64,000 bases of DNA from Sulfurimonas sp. (GCA_030949825.1 JAUZSC010000011.1:26695-90694), one strand, 5' to 3'. Positions 18,216 through 28,516 are shown, counted from the stretch's first letter. Numbers and translations: made by a program. The notes: generated by a model from the sequence alone, not told the origin.

Positions 18216-18876
18216 TTAGTACCTTTTTAAACTATTGTCAGATTCATTTAAAACATCATTACATAATATATCTATATCATTACTTGTAATCTCAATAGCC
18301 TTAATTCTTTGAATCCTTTGTAACCAAATTATTGGAAATTGTTTGAGTCTATATATAAATACATCTTTTTCTACAACTGCTTTTTTATTTACTATTTCAA
18401 AAATATCACCCCAGTTAAACTCTTCATAAAAAGCTAAACAAAATAAATCAAAAACATCTTTTTCTTCATCTCTATTAATAATTGTATTTACTTTATTTGT
18501 AAGGATGTTTATTTTATTATCTATTTTAATACCATTTATAATATTACTCGTTTTATATCTGTAGACTCGATCATTTACAAAATCAAGTTGAAGTAAGTTA
18601 TTAACTTTAGCTCTACAAAAGTCCCTAGTTTTGACATCTATTACTACCTTATAACCAAGAATATTTAGCTCCTGCATAAACTCATCAAATAGCTCATTCA
18701 TTTTGTCATCATTCGTTACGAAAAAAATCTAAATCATCCGAATATCTAGCATCATAATAAAACCTATGCAAAGCTGTTCCACCCGTTAAATAAAAATTAT
18801 TTTCTAACTTTATAATTATTTCTAATATTTCATCTTGCAATAGATAAAGTTCTTTATAGTTTATATTTTTTTCCAC
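18216..18876 (-). pseudogene. AbiEii/AbiGii-type nucleotidyltransferase toxin, frameshifted
   Basis: Toxin half of an AbiE-like abortive-infection/toxin-antitoxin pair. AbiEii proteins bind GTP and modify RNA. From the GTG at 18876, YLTGGTALHRFYYDARYSDDLDFF is the diagnostic GG...R..DDLDF active site. The frame then breaks near 18725 (seven T in place of six) and resumes from TNDDKMNELFDEF to the stop at 18216 (CLAFYEEFNWGDIFEIVNKK). The start lies inside the last codons of the antitoxin gene, so the pair is translationally coupled. Confidence 0.75.
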
Positions 18877-19189
18877 TCTAAACTCTTTATATTGTTTTTT
18901 TCACCTAAAAGTAATGATCTTAAAATTAGCACATGTTTTGAAATATACTTTTCATTGTAGGTCACTTTAAAATCATCAAAAAAATCTTCTAACTGCTGTG
19001 TAGAAAAAAAGTTTTAATGAAAGAAGTTTATCTTTTGAATTGTAAATAATTTTAGAAAATATCTTTTTTTATATCCCTTTTATCATCAGAATTTAATATT
19101 TTTTCTAAATCTACTTCAGTGATATTATAATCCCAATAACATTCTTTAATAATATTTCGTAAAACTTTTTCTTTCAACTGCTCTGTCAT
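18861..19189 (-). pseudogene. Small upstream partner (probable antitoxin) of the AbiEii-type toxin, frameshifted
   Basis: About 108 codons when two frameshifts are repaired: TEQLKEKVLRNIIKECYWDY, then SKIIYNSKDKLLSLKLF, then TQQLEDFFDDFKVTYNEKY to the stop at 18861. The breaks lie in homopolymers near 19060 and 19008. It is shorter than classical AbiEi and lacks an obvious winged helix. The antitoxin role is inferred from position and overlap with the toxin start. Confidence 0.5.
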
Positions 19190-20017
19190 TTATTTTTCCT
19201 CGTAAAAATAATTAGTAGCCTCAACAAATCCATCGACTGAACCACAGTCAAATCTTTTTCCCTTAAACTTATAGGCTATAACCTTGCCTTGTTTAGCTTG
19301 TTCTAAAAGAGCATCTGTAATCTGAATTTCACCGCCCTTTCCAGGTTTCGTTTCTCTTAAAATATCGAAAATATCTGGTGTTAAAATATAACGACCAATT
19401 ATTGCTAAGTTTGATGGTGCGTCTTTGGGTTCTGGCTTTTCTACCATGTTCTCAACTCTCACTAAAGAGTCTGTCATCACCTCACCTGCTATCACACCGT
19501 ACTTATTTGTATCTTGCATGGGAATCTCTTCTACAGCTACAACAGAGCATTGGTATTTTTCATAGACTTCTAGCATCTGAGAAAGTACGGCATCTCCATC
19601 AGCATTGTCACACAAGTCATCTGCTAAAACTACTGCGAAAGGCTCATTTCCCACAAGCGTTTCACCTGTAAGTATAGCATGACCTAAACCTTTCATCTCT
19701 ACTTGGCGTGTGTACGAAAAAGTACATGTCTCTATAATCTCACGAATACCAAACATAAGTTGTTCTTTACTCGTTCCATTTATTTGATTTTCTAACTCGT
19801 ACGACCTATCAAAATGGTCTTCTATAGCTCGTTTACCACGACCTGTAACAATAGCCATCGTTGTAATTCCTGCGGATTGTGCTTCTTCTACACCATACTG
19901 TAAAAGTGGTTTAGTAAGCACGGGTAGCATCTCTTTTGGTATCGCTTTTGTAGCAGGGAGAAACCGTGTTCCGTATCCTGCAGCTGGAAAAAGGCATTTA
20001 GTAACTTTTTTATTCAT
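19190..20017 (-). CDS. galU: UTP-glucose-1-phosphate uridylyltransferase
   Basis: Makes UDP-glucose from UTP and glucose-1-phosphate for surface polysaccharides. 275 residues. The nucleotide-binding start is KCLFPAAGYGTRFLPATKAI, then PKEMLPVLTKPLLQYGVEEA, IVTGRGKRAIEDHFD, the metal-binding VVLADDL, VEKPEPKDAPSNLAIIGRYI and GGEIQITDAL. The frame is intact and the length is normal. It sits downstream of pglB in the same direction. Confidence 0.95.
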   Translation of the reverse strand: MNKKVTKCLFPAAGYGTRFLPATKAIPKEMLPVLTKPLLQYGVEEAQSAGITTMAIVTGRGKRAIEDHFDRSYELENQINGTSKEQLMFGIREIIETCTFSYTRQVEMKGLGHAILTGETLVGNEPFAVVLADDLCDNADGDAVLSQMLEVYEKYQCSVVAVEEIPMQDTNKYGVIAGEVMTDSLVRVENMVEKPEPKDAPSNLAIIGRYILTPDIFDILRETKPGKGGEIQITDALLEQAKQGKVIAYKFKGKRFDCGSVDGFVEATNYFYEEK

Positions 20018-20045
20018 AATCTATCTTCTTTTTTAAATTTAATTA

Positions 20046-22214
20046 TTATAGCTTAAGTTTATATATCTTTGCATGAGGATTTACTACCACCTGTTCAAAA
20101 AGGCTCTTATCGTATTCCTCTAAAACCGATAGTTGTATATACATAGAATTATAAGTATCTTCATCAAGGACTAAAAAAGTATTATACGCTGACATATAAA
20201 TTATACTTAAATCTGCACTCTCATTTATATACTTAATATTTTTAGAGAATCTCATATCCTTTGTATATCCAGTTTTTACAAATCTTTTTATCGCTACTTT
20301 TTTATCTTTTATACTTAAAGTTAAATCTTTTTTATCCATAAACACAGCACTATTTAAAATGATTTTCTCTTGCGTTTCTTTAAAATTTCTACTTACAAAG
20401 AAAAAAGGTGCTTTTTCTTGTTCACCATTCATCAGGTCTAAGTTTGAAAATATTTTTACAGTTGGATAAATATTTAGCATCTGATGTGGCAGATAAAAAT
20501 AAATATCTCTTGTCTTTTTAGGAAGCTTTACATCTGTTTGAAGTGAATATAAAAAGTCGTTTGTATCATCAAAGTCATAAGCTTTCGTCATCTCTTCTAT
20601 GTTAGAAAAAACTTTTGTTTGCTCCGACTCATTTTTGTCCATATTTTCTTTTCGTATTATAAATGATCGTTCAGTAAACTCAACATCAAGCCGTGCCATT
20701 TTTGCAGCGAGTTCAGGTGATGCAGTGAGTACAAAACTCAGTCCAAAATTAACACTTCCGCTATGCTTACCGCCATCTCCAAGTGTTTTAACATCTGCGT
20801 AATATCGGATAGGATAGCCATAATCCCACCATGAAATAACATAATCATCTCTTTGTGCTACTTCTTTAAGTTTATCAAGTATAGCAACTTCACTTGCATT
20901 CATTACAGTCGGGATTCTATACGCTTCAATATGCTTATAATTTGGTAACAAAACCATCAAAGTAAAGGCTATTATACTTAAATATTTCAACTTATTTGTT
21001 GGCATCTTTGATGAAAGTTCTGTTATCAAAAAAGCTATTCCCAAGGCTAAAACAGGAACCGCATATATCGTAAATCTCAGACCACCTACACTTGCTAAAA
21101 AACCTAAACCTACAAGAGGTAAGGCAAAAATCATTATTTTATGTTTATAAACCAAATAAACATAGCCAAAACAAGAAACTATAAACGATACAGTATGCCC
21201 GCTTATCCTATTTGCAAATGTCTCAAAAGGAATTTTTCCAGCTTCGCGTATAGTTTGCATGACAGTAAAAAAGTGTAAACCTAAACCCTCATCTCCTGCT
21301 TGGATACTAGAATCAAAAATATATGCAGTTAATTTTCCCCAGATAGGATTAAATCCACCCGATATAAAAAACAAAGCAACTGAAATAGCAAAAAGATGAT
21401 AAACATATTTTTGATAATGTTCTTGTTTAAACATAAAAAAGACAGCCAATACTAAAGGAAATCGAATAAACCCATCTATGTTTAACATTGCAAACATCAT
21501 AATAGCAAGGAGTTTATAGTTGTACATATTTTTTCTATCAAAGACTAAGGCATATACTAAAATAAGCCCAAAAAATGAAAATTCTAAGGCATAACTTTGA
21601 GGATACCACCATCTATAAACTAAAATATCAAGTGCTGTAATAATAAGATATTTATCTTGATTTGTTTTTATTGCCCAGGTAATAGACCATAGTAAAAACA
21701 TAGGTAAGACAATATTTAACATATCCGTATCATAATACCCAATCATAGTACGGTTATAATAACTCCAAGCAATAGATGCTAAAAGAGCTGCAATAAGCCC
21801 CATTTCTAAGTTATCTATACTTTTTGCAATCAATATAATAGGAATAACCACTAAAGAACTTAAGTACACTGGCATGTATAAAATAATACTCTCAAAAGAA
21901 AAAGGAAGCATCCAAGCCAAGAGTGCTGTTAAGTGAGCAGTTGCCGTACTGACAGGTGAGAGGTCATTAAACTGATGAAACTTATCGTAAAAGTTTTCTC
22001 CCATTGGGTTCGTACCTGACCCACTTAGTAAATCCCTTGCACCCTCAGCCCAAAAATAACCATCATTCGTGTTTATCATAAACTCACCAGCATATTTAAA
22101 CATTTCATAATCATTAAATTGATAGATCCAAATCATACGCATAAGTACCGAAAAAGTAAATGCCACTAAAATATATACAACCGTAAGTCTAGTTTCTTGA
22201 GTAATACTATTCAT
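20046..22214 (-). CDS. pglB: PglB/STT3-type oligosaccharyltransferase
   Basis: Transfers a lipid-linked glycan to Asn in D/E-x-N-x-S/T sequons of periplasmic proteins. It is a 722-residue membrane protein with about a dozen hydrophobic helices in the first ~430 residues and a periplasmic C-terminal domain carrying the diagnostic WWDYGYPIRYYADVKTLGDG (WWDYG at ~461). The N-terminal loop has the catalytic acidic residue region (GYFWAEGARDLL). It overlaps the upstream glycosyltransferase by eight bases. None of the other classical pgl genes lies beside it. Confidence 0.93.
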   Translation of the reverse strand: MNSITQETRLTVVYILVAFTFSVLMRMIWIYQFNDYEMFKYAGEFMINTNDGYFWAEGARDLLSGSGTNPMGENFYDKFHQFNDLSPVSTATAHLTALLAWMLPFSFESIILYMPVYLSSLVVIPIILIAKSIDNLEMGLIAALLASIAWSYYNRTMIGYYDTDMLNIVLPMFLLWSITWAIKTNQDKYLIITALDILVYRWWYPQSYALEFSFFGLILVYALVFDRKNMYNYKLLAIMMFAMLNIDGFIRFPLVLAVFFMFKQEHYQKYVYHLFAISVALFFISGGFNPIWGKLTAYIFDSSIQAGDEGLGLHFFTVMQTIREAGKIPFETFANRISGHTVSFIVSCFGYVYLVYKHKIMIFALPLVGLGFLASVGGLRFTIYAVPVLALGIAFLITELSSKMPTNKLKYLSIIAFTLMVLLPNYKHIEAYRIPTVMNASEVAILDKLKEVAQRDDYVISWWDYGYPIRYYADVKTLGDGGKHSGSVNFGLSFVLTASPELAAKMARLDVEFTERSFIIRKENMDKNESEQTKVFSNIEEMTKAYDFDDTNDFLYSLQTDVKLPKKTRDIYFYLPHQMLNIYPTVKIFSNLDLMNGEQEKAPFFFVSRNFKETQEKIILNSAVFMDKKDLTLSIKDKKVAIKRFVKTGYTKDMRFSKNIKYINESADLSIIYMSAYNTFLVLDEDTYNSMYIQLSVLEEYDKSLFEQVVVNPHAKIYKLKL

Positions 22215-23058
22215 AAATTTTTATTTTTTCCTCATACTCTTTAATATCCGCTATTTTATCATACTTTAGGGCACCCTTTAAAAGTAACTTGTACTTTTGC
22301 ACGAGCATAGCCTTGAGTGCTTCTAGTTCCAATGCTTCGCTTTGGAATTTGCCCTCAAAGAAATACACTGTGTGTGCATACATATCAGGCAATAATTTTT
22401 CCAAAGCAAGAACCCGAAATCTATCCATACCCCAAAACTTAAAACTAAGCTGATCTGCATGCCCTGCATATTTTGTGATAAGTGGCTCATTGATTAAAGC
22501 TATTTCATATTTAAGTGCTATTCTAATCCATAAATCATAATCTTCACAGACTTCGAGACTCTCATCAAAAACACCAACAGAATCAAATAAACTTTTATGA
22601 AGGATGCTAGAAGATGGAGCGATGATACAATGTGATAAACAGTGTGTGAAAATATGCCCACCATGTTTTTGAAACTTCTTTGGAATTTTAACTTCTTTGT
22701 CATCACGAATCCATTTTTCGGCTGTATAACTCATAAATATTTCAGGATTATTTGTATGAAATTCTATTTGCTTTTTTAATTTATCTTCATCCCAAGTATC
22801 ATCAGAGTCTAAAAATGCTATCCATTCGTACTTTGCATTTTTTATTCCTAGATTTCGGGCGGAAGATACACCTGCATTTTTTTGATATATATAAATTATT
22901 TGAGGGAAGTCTTTTTGAATTTCAGAAGTTTTGTCAGTTGAGCCATCATCAATAACTATGACTTCATCAGGTAAATGAGTTTGAGTATAGACAGATGCTA
23001 AGGCTCTTTTTAAAAAATCATAACGGTTATATGTTGGAATTACAACCGATATATTCAC
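22207..23058 (-). CDS. Family 2 glycosyltransferase
   Basis: 283 residues with a complete GT-A fold: ISVVIPTYNRYDFLKRALAS at the N-terminus, VIVIDDGSTDKT, GVSSARNLGIKNAKYEWIAF, LDSDDTWDEDKL (DxD-type metal site) and the late CEDYDLWIRIALKYEI. It probably adds a sugar to the lipid-linked or protein-linked glycan, given its eight-base overlap with pglB downstream. It resembles PglI-like branching enzymes in layout, but the donor and acceptor cannot be assigned. Confidence 0.85.
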   Translation of the reverse strand: MNISVVIPTYNRYDFLKRALASVYTQTHLPDEVIVIDDGSTDKTSEIQKDFPQIIYIYQKNAGVSSARNLGIKNAKYEWIAFLDSDDTWDEDKLKKQIEFHTNNPEIFMSYTAEKWIRDDKEVKIPKKFQKHGGHIFTHCLSHCIIAPSSSILHKSLFDSVGVFDESLEVCEDYDLWIRIALKYEIALINEPLITKYAGHADQLSFKFWGMDRFRVLALEKLLPDMYAHTVYFFEGKFQSEALELEALKAMLVQKYKLLLKGALKYDKIADIKEYEEKIKIYE

Positions 23059-23064
23059 ACTAAA

Positions 23065-24126
23065 CTACCAAACCTTTATCTCATTATAAACACTATCTCG
23101 CTCAACAGGAATAAAACCACTGTTTTTAATCAAACCTACAAACTCTTCTAAATCAACACCGTTTGCACTCTTAGCACCAGCAGCTGAATTTATAGACTCT
23201 TTGTCTATAGTTCCATCTAAATCATTCGCACCAAATTCTTGAGCAACAAGTGCTAGATTCACAGTAGAAGTCACCCAGTAAGCTTTTAAATTTGGGACAT
23301 TATCAAGTAAGATTCTTGCTATTGCCATAGTTTTTAAAACCTCATTTGCAGTGATAGGGTTTTCAATTTTTAAGTAATTGTTCTCAGTTTGATACACAAG
23401 AGGAATAAATGCATTAAATCCAGCCGTTTATCTTGTAAGTCACGGATTCGCATCATATGGTCTATGCGATTTGCACGCGATTCCACATGTCCAAAAAGCA
23501 TAGTTACATTAGATTTTTTTTCCTCTCTCATGCCATTTTTGATGAATTTCCATCCACTGATCAGATGTAACCTTACCCTTACAAATATAATCACGCACCT
23601 TTTCATCAAAAATCTCAGCACCGCCACCAGGCATAGAATCTACACCATTTTCTATCATCAAGTCTATAATTTCATCATAGCTTTTATTGTAATAACGCGC
23701 TAGAAAATCAACCTCCGCTGCAGTCAAAGCTTTTATGTGCATCTCGGGATACTCGTGTTTTATTCTCTTGAAAATATCTAAATACCAATCAATCCCAGTA
23801 TCAGGATTATGCGCAGAAACGATATGCACTTCTTTAGCACCGTTAGCATCTACATTTTTAACAATTTCCATAATCTCATCATGGCTCATAGTATAAGGAT
23901 TTGGATTTTTTCTATTGGCTGCATAGGCACAAAACTTACATGTATCCGCGCAAATATTTGTAGGATTTATATGTCTATTTATATTAAAGTACGTTTTTTT
24001 ACCATGCTTTTTTTGCCTTAAAGTATCTGCTAATTTTCCTAGTTCAAAAAAGTCCATCTCATAAAGACTTAATGCTTCTTCGTAGTTTATTCTCTGTCCA
24101 TCTTCTATTTTTTCTTGTAAATTCAT
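23065..24126 (-). pseudogene. mqnE: Aminofutalosine synthase, two frameshifts
   Basis: Radical-SAM enzyme of the futalosine menaquinone pathway: joins the SAM-derived adenosyl moiety to 3-[(1-carboxyvinyl)oxy]benzoate. The iron-sulfur motif is CADTCKFCAY (CxxxCxxC), with YFNINRHINPTNI, IVSAHNPDTGIDWY, KALTAAEVDFLARYYN and SMPGGGAEIFDEKVR. Frames break near 23517 (poly-T; RGKKI-stop instead of RGKKSNVTMLFGHVES) and near 23427 (one A missing; DKRL instead of DKTAGFNAFIPL). The last segment ends in AYWVTSTVNLALVAQEFGA. Menaquinone is normally essential here, so sequencing error is the likelier explanation. The start ATG overlaps the kinase stop. Confidence 0.9.
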
Positions 24127-25691
24127 TATAATCCTGGTGCCTTCCACATTGATGTTGTAATACTATCATCTACTAACTTTAACTGTACTTCATAGGCTTT
24201 TTGCCATTTGATTTTTATTGCTTCATAGAGTTTATTATTATCCATATTTGGCTCATACACTTTATCCCAAAGTACTAAGTTTTTTGAAGCTTGAACAAGT
24301 GAGCTATAAACCCCTGCTCCAACTCCAGCAGCCATACAAGCCCCTAAGGCTGTTGCCTCGGTAACTTTTGGAATCTTAATTCTACAGCCAGTAACATCAG
24401 CTAAAGTCTGTGACCAAAGAGCACCTTTTGAAGCGCCTCCTGCAAAAACTATTTCGTTAATTTTAATACCTGTAAATGCTTTGATTTTTTTCTAAATTAA
24501 TTGCAGAAACTATACAAGCATTTTCTTGTAGAGCCTTAAACATCGATGCTTTATTACATGTGTCAGAGTCAAGAGAAAGGTTTAAAAAGCTTGGTGCTGC
24601 GTGGTACCATTTTCCATACTTCATAGCATCTGAGAAAATCGGAATAATCCCGTAAGAACCTACGGGCACATTTTTAGCTTTTTCTTCAAGTAAAGTATAG
24701 ACATCAATTCCCATATCAGCAGCTTCAAGTTTCTCTAAGTCACAAAAAGCATCTCGAAACCATCGCATCACTAAACCACTAAAAAAAGTAATTCCCTCAG
24801 CCTGAGAAAGCCCTGCAACTACATGAGGATTTACTCGAATGCCCATATCTTTTGGAGGTTTCATGCTGCTAGGTATATTTACAATCTGTTGCCAAAAAAA
24901 GAACCGCCTAAAATTGCGACCTGTCCATCTTCAACAATTCCCAAACCTGCAGAACCTAACTGAACATCACCTCCACCCATAACTACTTTTGTTTTTACAG
25001 ATAGATTCGTTTGACTAGAAGCTTCTTTATTTACAGTGCCCATAACAGTTCCAACCTCATAACAAGGAGGGAAAATATCGTCTTTTATGCCTACTTTACT
25101 AGCCATAGATGCAAGCCAATCACGCTTTTTTAAAGAGAAGACTCCAGTCGTTCCCGCATTACTAGGATCAGTTGCTATAACTCCACTTAAACGAGCCAAA
25201 ATCCAATCACCTATCATCGAAACGCGTGCAACTTTTTCATACATTTCTGGGTGATTATTTTTAAGCCATAGTATTCTCGGTAGTGCGCCAAGTGCAAAAG
25301 TCTGACCAGATTCTTGATAAAACTCTTCTTCTATTTTAGCAAAATTCTCTTTTAAAAATCTAACTTCTTTTTGGGCTCTGGCATCTACATTTGCAACTGC
25401 CCAAAGTTCTTTTCCATGCCCGTCATAAAGGACAATTCCCTCTCGCATACTTGTAGCACTTAGAGCAATTATATCTTCACCCGTAAGTTTAGCAAGAGTA
25501 AGAGACTCTTGTATGCATCTACAAACGATATCCCAATTCTTAGTAAAATCAAAACTCATAGAATTAGGCACATCTTTTTCTTCTAAATGCGTCCACTCTT
25601 CTTGAGAAAGTGAGATTTGATTTCCCTTGGTGTCAAATATTACAGAGCGAAAACTTCCCGTTCCTGCGTCTAGTGCCATTAAGTATTTCAT
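24126..25691 (-). pseudogene. lsrK: LsrK-like autoinducer-2/deoxy-sugar kinase (FGGY family), two frameshifts
   Basis: Similar along its whole repaired length (~520 residues) to LsrK, which phosphorylates the AI-2 precursor DPD. It has [126 protein letters not shown] and a final TTSMWKAPGL. Frames break near 24890 (a run of seven T, shift of two) and 24488 (seven A for six). No lsr transporter or repressor is present. It lies between the aldolase and mqnE. The substrate could also be 5-deoxyribose or methylthioribulose. Confidence 0.8.
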
Positions 25692-25704
25692 AATATTTCT
25701 TCTT

Positions 25705-26856
25705 TTACTTTTTTAACTTCGCTTGTTCAAGTTCCCAGTATTCCATCGCAAAACTATCTTTATGAGAGATTGATTTATACCCACCAAGTTTGTCTGCTTC
25801 GAGTACTGCTTGCATTGTATGTGTTACGATGTCGTTTATAACATCCACTTCTTTTTGACTTTTACCAAAACTTACCACTCCAAAGTCTTTAATCACAGCA
25901 TACTTTGGGCTAGTATCAAGCATTATTTCATCTGTTCTAAAATGTCTAAAATAGTTCTCATACTCAAGTTTAAAAATTTCAAGGGCAACATCTACATCCC
26001 CATCTTCTAAAAGCATAGGAACGCGTTTGGTTCGTATTATATGCTCCGGAGTCAGTACGCCACGACACGCAAATTCTGCTAGATTATCTTGAGATGCATA
26101 ATGCTGTGCAAGAGGAGATATATTTACTTTCATAAACTCAGCAATATGTCTCAAACTCTCTACATCAAACTTTCGTGCTTCTTTAAGTTCTATCTCTACC
26201 TCAGCATTTGCACTTAAAAACTCTTCTGCCTTTGTTACAGCATCTATCATTTTAGTGTAAGACTTTTTAGCATCATCATCAAAGGTAAAAATTCCATGAT
26301 TATGCAAAATAATGCCTTCACACTTTGACCAATCCAAATCTTTTAGCATCTCGTTAATCTTAGATGCTAAAATAAAGCCAGGCATAATATAAGGAACGAT
26401 TAAAAAGTTAGTAAACAGCTCTTTTATATTTTCTAATCCTGTCTCAGAATTTGAAATAGTAACAATAGCATCTGCATGCGTATGATCAACCACTTTAAAA
26501 GGGATGATTGCATGAAGAATCGCTTCAACAGAAGGATTTGGAGCAGTTTTATCTATCATCGCTGCTTTTTGTCCACTTACCATCTCAGAATCTTTAAGCG
26601 ATTTAAGCTCTGCCATTTCTAAAAGTGTTTTCATTCTGACAGGTGCAAACCCCTCGGCTTTAATGTCCACTAAATTCCAGCCTGAGCCTTTGACAAAAAG
26701 AATCTCTTCTTCATTAACTACACTCTTCACAGAAGTATTCCCACCACCATGAAGAACAAGTTCATCACTTTGACCTAAGAGGTTTGAAGTATACACTCGC
26801 ATCTCTAAGTCAGTTTTAAAATTCTTTGCTTCTTCGTCATTCCATAAGTTTTTCAT
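25705..26856 (-). CDS. Class II aldolase/adducin-family protein
   Basis: 383 residues. The N-terminal two-thirds is a class II aldolase fold: LVLHGGGNTSVKSV, FVKGSGWNL, PSVEAILHAIIPFKVVDHTH, VVDHTHADAI (zinc ligands His-x-His) and GIILHNHGIFTFDDDAKKSY (third His). It resembles the aldolase half of the bifunctional aldolase/short-chain dehydrogenase family, with a short C-terminal extension instead of the dehydrogenase. Class II aldolases cleave phosphorylated deoxy-sugars into DHAP plus an aldehyde. One base separates it from metK, and a kinase follows 13 bases downstream, so it probably splits a phosphorylated SAM-derived sugar (inference). Confidence 0.8.
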   Translation of the reverse strand: MKNLWNDEEAKNFKTDLEMRVYTSNLLGQSDELVLHGGGNTSVKSVVNEEEILFVKGSGWNLVDIKAEGFAPVRMKTLLEMAELKSLKDSEMVSGQKAAMIDKTAPNPSVEAILHAIIPFKVVDHTHADAIVTISNSETGLENIKELFTNFLIVPYIMPGFILASKINEMLKDLDWSKCEGIILHNHGIFTFDDDAKKSYTKMIDAVTKAEEFLSANAEVEIELKEARKFDVESLRHIAEFMKVNISPLAQHYASQDNLAEFACRGVLTPEHIIRTKRVPMLLEDGDVDVALEIFKLEYENYFRHFRTDEIMLDTSPKYAVIKDFGVVSFGKSQKEVDVINDIVTHTMQAVLEADKLGGYKSISHKDSFAMEYWELEQAKLKK

Positions 26857-26857
26857 A

Positions 26858-28057
26858 TTACTTTAAGTTCTCAAAAATCTCAAGTGAATCTAGTTTTTCC
26901 CAAGGGTAATCACTTTGTCCAACTTGACCACGTGCTGCTACATCTGCATACAAAAATGTTTCAGGGCTTGGTTTATCGAGACCAAATTTCTTTGTAATCC
27001 AGTTTGGTGTTAATGAGAAAGTGTCAGAAACAAATGTAGATAATTTATCATCATCTACACCATCTATCATTGTTCCATATGTATCCACTGAAACAGATGT
27101 TGGCTTAGCTACACCTATCGCGTAAGAGAGTTGTACTGAACATTTTTTAGCAAGTCCTGCCCCAACTACATGTTTTGCTATCCATCGTGCAGCATAAAGC
27201 CCTGAACGGTCTACTTTTGTGTAGTCTTTAGAAGATTGTGCTCCACCACCAATAGGTGAGTATCCACCAAAACTATCTACGATGAGTTTTCTACCCGTTA
27301 AACCAGAATCATGCAAAGGAGAATGACTTACATAACGCCCAGTAGGGTTTAGATGTACGATTGTTTTTTTAGGATCGTATAAATTTGTGGGAAGTCCAGC
27401 ATCATCAATTAAGCCTTGAAGAAGCTCTCGTACCTCTGTTATGTCCATATCTTCTTGTGAGGGAGCAGACACAACGATAGTGTGAATCGACTCGGGTTCG
27501 CAATTTTCAAAATTTTCTTTATTTCCATAGTCAAGTGTAACCTGTGTTTTTATATCAATACCAAGCTTATGATTATGCTTAAGTGCATATTGATACACTT
27601 TATCACTTAATACTCGGGCATAACTAATAGCAGCAGGCATAAAATCAGCAGTTTCGTTTGAAGCATATCCAAACATGATTCCCTGATCACCAGCACCAGT
27701 CTCGCCATCTTCTTGGTCAACACCTTGGTTAATATCTGGAGATTGACGGTTGAGTAAAATCTGAACCTTTACATCCTCAGGAAATAAACATTGTTCTCTC
27801 GTAAAAGCACTTTTTCCATCATAACCGATTCCGATGAGAGCATCTTTTACAATTTTCTCATATTCCTCAGTTGAAAGATTGGCTTTTGAAGTTACTTCTC
27901 CACCTACGATTACATGTTTTCCCGCTACAAAAACCTCAGATGCTACCCTACTTGTTGAGTCTGCTATTATGAGTGCATCTACGATGCTGTCTGCGATGAT
28001 ATCCGCACATTTGTCTGGGTGTCCTGGGGCTACTACTTCACTTGTAAATAAATACAT
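26858..28057 (-). CDS. metK: S-adenosylmethionine synthetase
   Basis: Makes SAM from methionine and ATP. 399 residues, intact. VAPGHPDKCADIIADSIVDA lies at the N-terminus. Further blocks are GEVTSKA, the GAGDQGIMFGYA hexapeptide-type motif, GLTGRKLIVDSFGGYSPIGG (phosphate loop), KVDRSGLYAARWIAKHVVGA, and a C-terminal KFGLDKPSPETFLYADVAAR. It leads a tightly packed set (aldolase, LsrK-like kinase, mqnE), linking SAM supply to a radical-SAM user and possibly to disposal of SAM-derived sugars. Confidence 0.95.
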   Translation of the reverse strand: MYLFTSEVVAPGHPDKCADIIADSIVDALIIADSTSRVASEVFVAGKHVIVGGEVTSKANLSTEEYEKIVKDALIGIGYDGKSAFTREQCLFPEDVKVQILLNRQSPDINQGVDQEDGETGAGDQGIMFGYASNETADFMPAAISYARVLSDKVYQYALKHNHKLGIDIKTQVTLDYGNKENFENCEPESIHTIVVSAPSQEDMDITEVRELLQGLIDDAGLPTNLYDPKKTIVHLNPTGRYVSHSPLHDSGLTGRKLIVDSFGGYSPIGGGAQSSKDYTKVDRSGLYAARWIAKHVVGAGLAKKCSVQLSYAIGVAKPTSVSVDTYGTMIDGVDDDKLSTFVSDTFSLTPNWITKKFGLDKPSPETFLYADVAARGQVGQSDYPWEKLDSLEIFENLK

Positions 28058-28142
28058 TTTAATCCTTGAATTATTATCAGAGTCGGTAAAAATACCTCTC
28101 TAGTTTGAAAAGCATAAAGCTTTTCGCATTTTCATTAATAGC

Positions 28143-28430
28143 TTACGCTAAAACCTCGAGTTCGTCACTGTACTTTTTTTCGCAATAAGGCTCATACGAA
28201 GCTTTATAGATTGCATAATGTGCAGATGTTTTATGTCCATCAAGTGCCGCTTCGTCTCGCCAGCTCTCGTATGCCATAAATTTTCTTCTATTTCCTTCGT
28301 ATTGGAATATCTCGTAAAAGATACATCCATCTTCAGCTTTTGAGGGGATAACCATAGCAGATAAAAGTTCTTTCATCTTTGCCTCATCACCCTCTTTTGC
28401 AATAAAAGTTACTCGTTTTGTAATTTTCAC
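28143..28430 (-). CDS. Antibiotic-biosynthesis-monooxygenase-fold protein, LsrG/YgiN-like
   Basis: A 95-residue single ABM domain (VTFIAKEGDEAKMKELLSAM, EDGCIFYEIFQYEGNRRKFM, YESWRDEAALDGHKTSAHYA). In Lsr systems, LsrG of this fold isomerises phospho-AI-2. Other members are quinol monooxygenases. Being the first gene upstream of metK, aldolase and LsrK-like kinase favours the LsrG-type reading, but the family alone does not prove it. Confidence 0.7.
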   Translation of the reverse strand: MKITKRVTFIAKEGDEAKMKELLSAMVIPSKAEDGCIFYEIFQYEGNRRKFMAYESWRDEAALDGHKTSAHYAIYKASYEPYCEKKYSDELEVLA

Positions 28431-28484
28431 AATATTTCTCCTAAAAATAATAAAGAGATTGTACCGTTTTTAAATTAGAGAGAC

Positions 28485-28490
28485 TATAAT
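28485..28490 (+). promoter_or_regulatory. Probable -10 element for glnD
   Basis: TATAAT 27 bases before the GTG start of glnD, in the divergent gap between it and the LsrG-like gene. No clear -35 is seen, as is usual in Campylobacterota. Confidence 0.5.
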
Positions 28491-28516
28491 GTTAAAAATG
28501 ACTTAGGAAATACACA

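Noticed and set aside
24126..28430. A complete Lsr AI-2 uptake operon
   Set aside because: Only kinase-like and LsrG-like genes are present; no transporter, LsrF or LsrR. Kept as a SAM-linked cluster instead.
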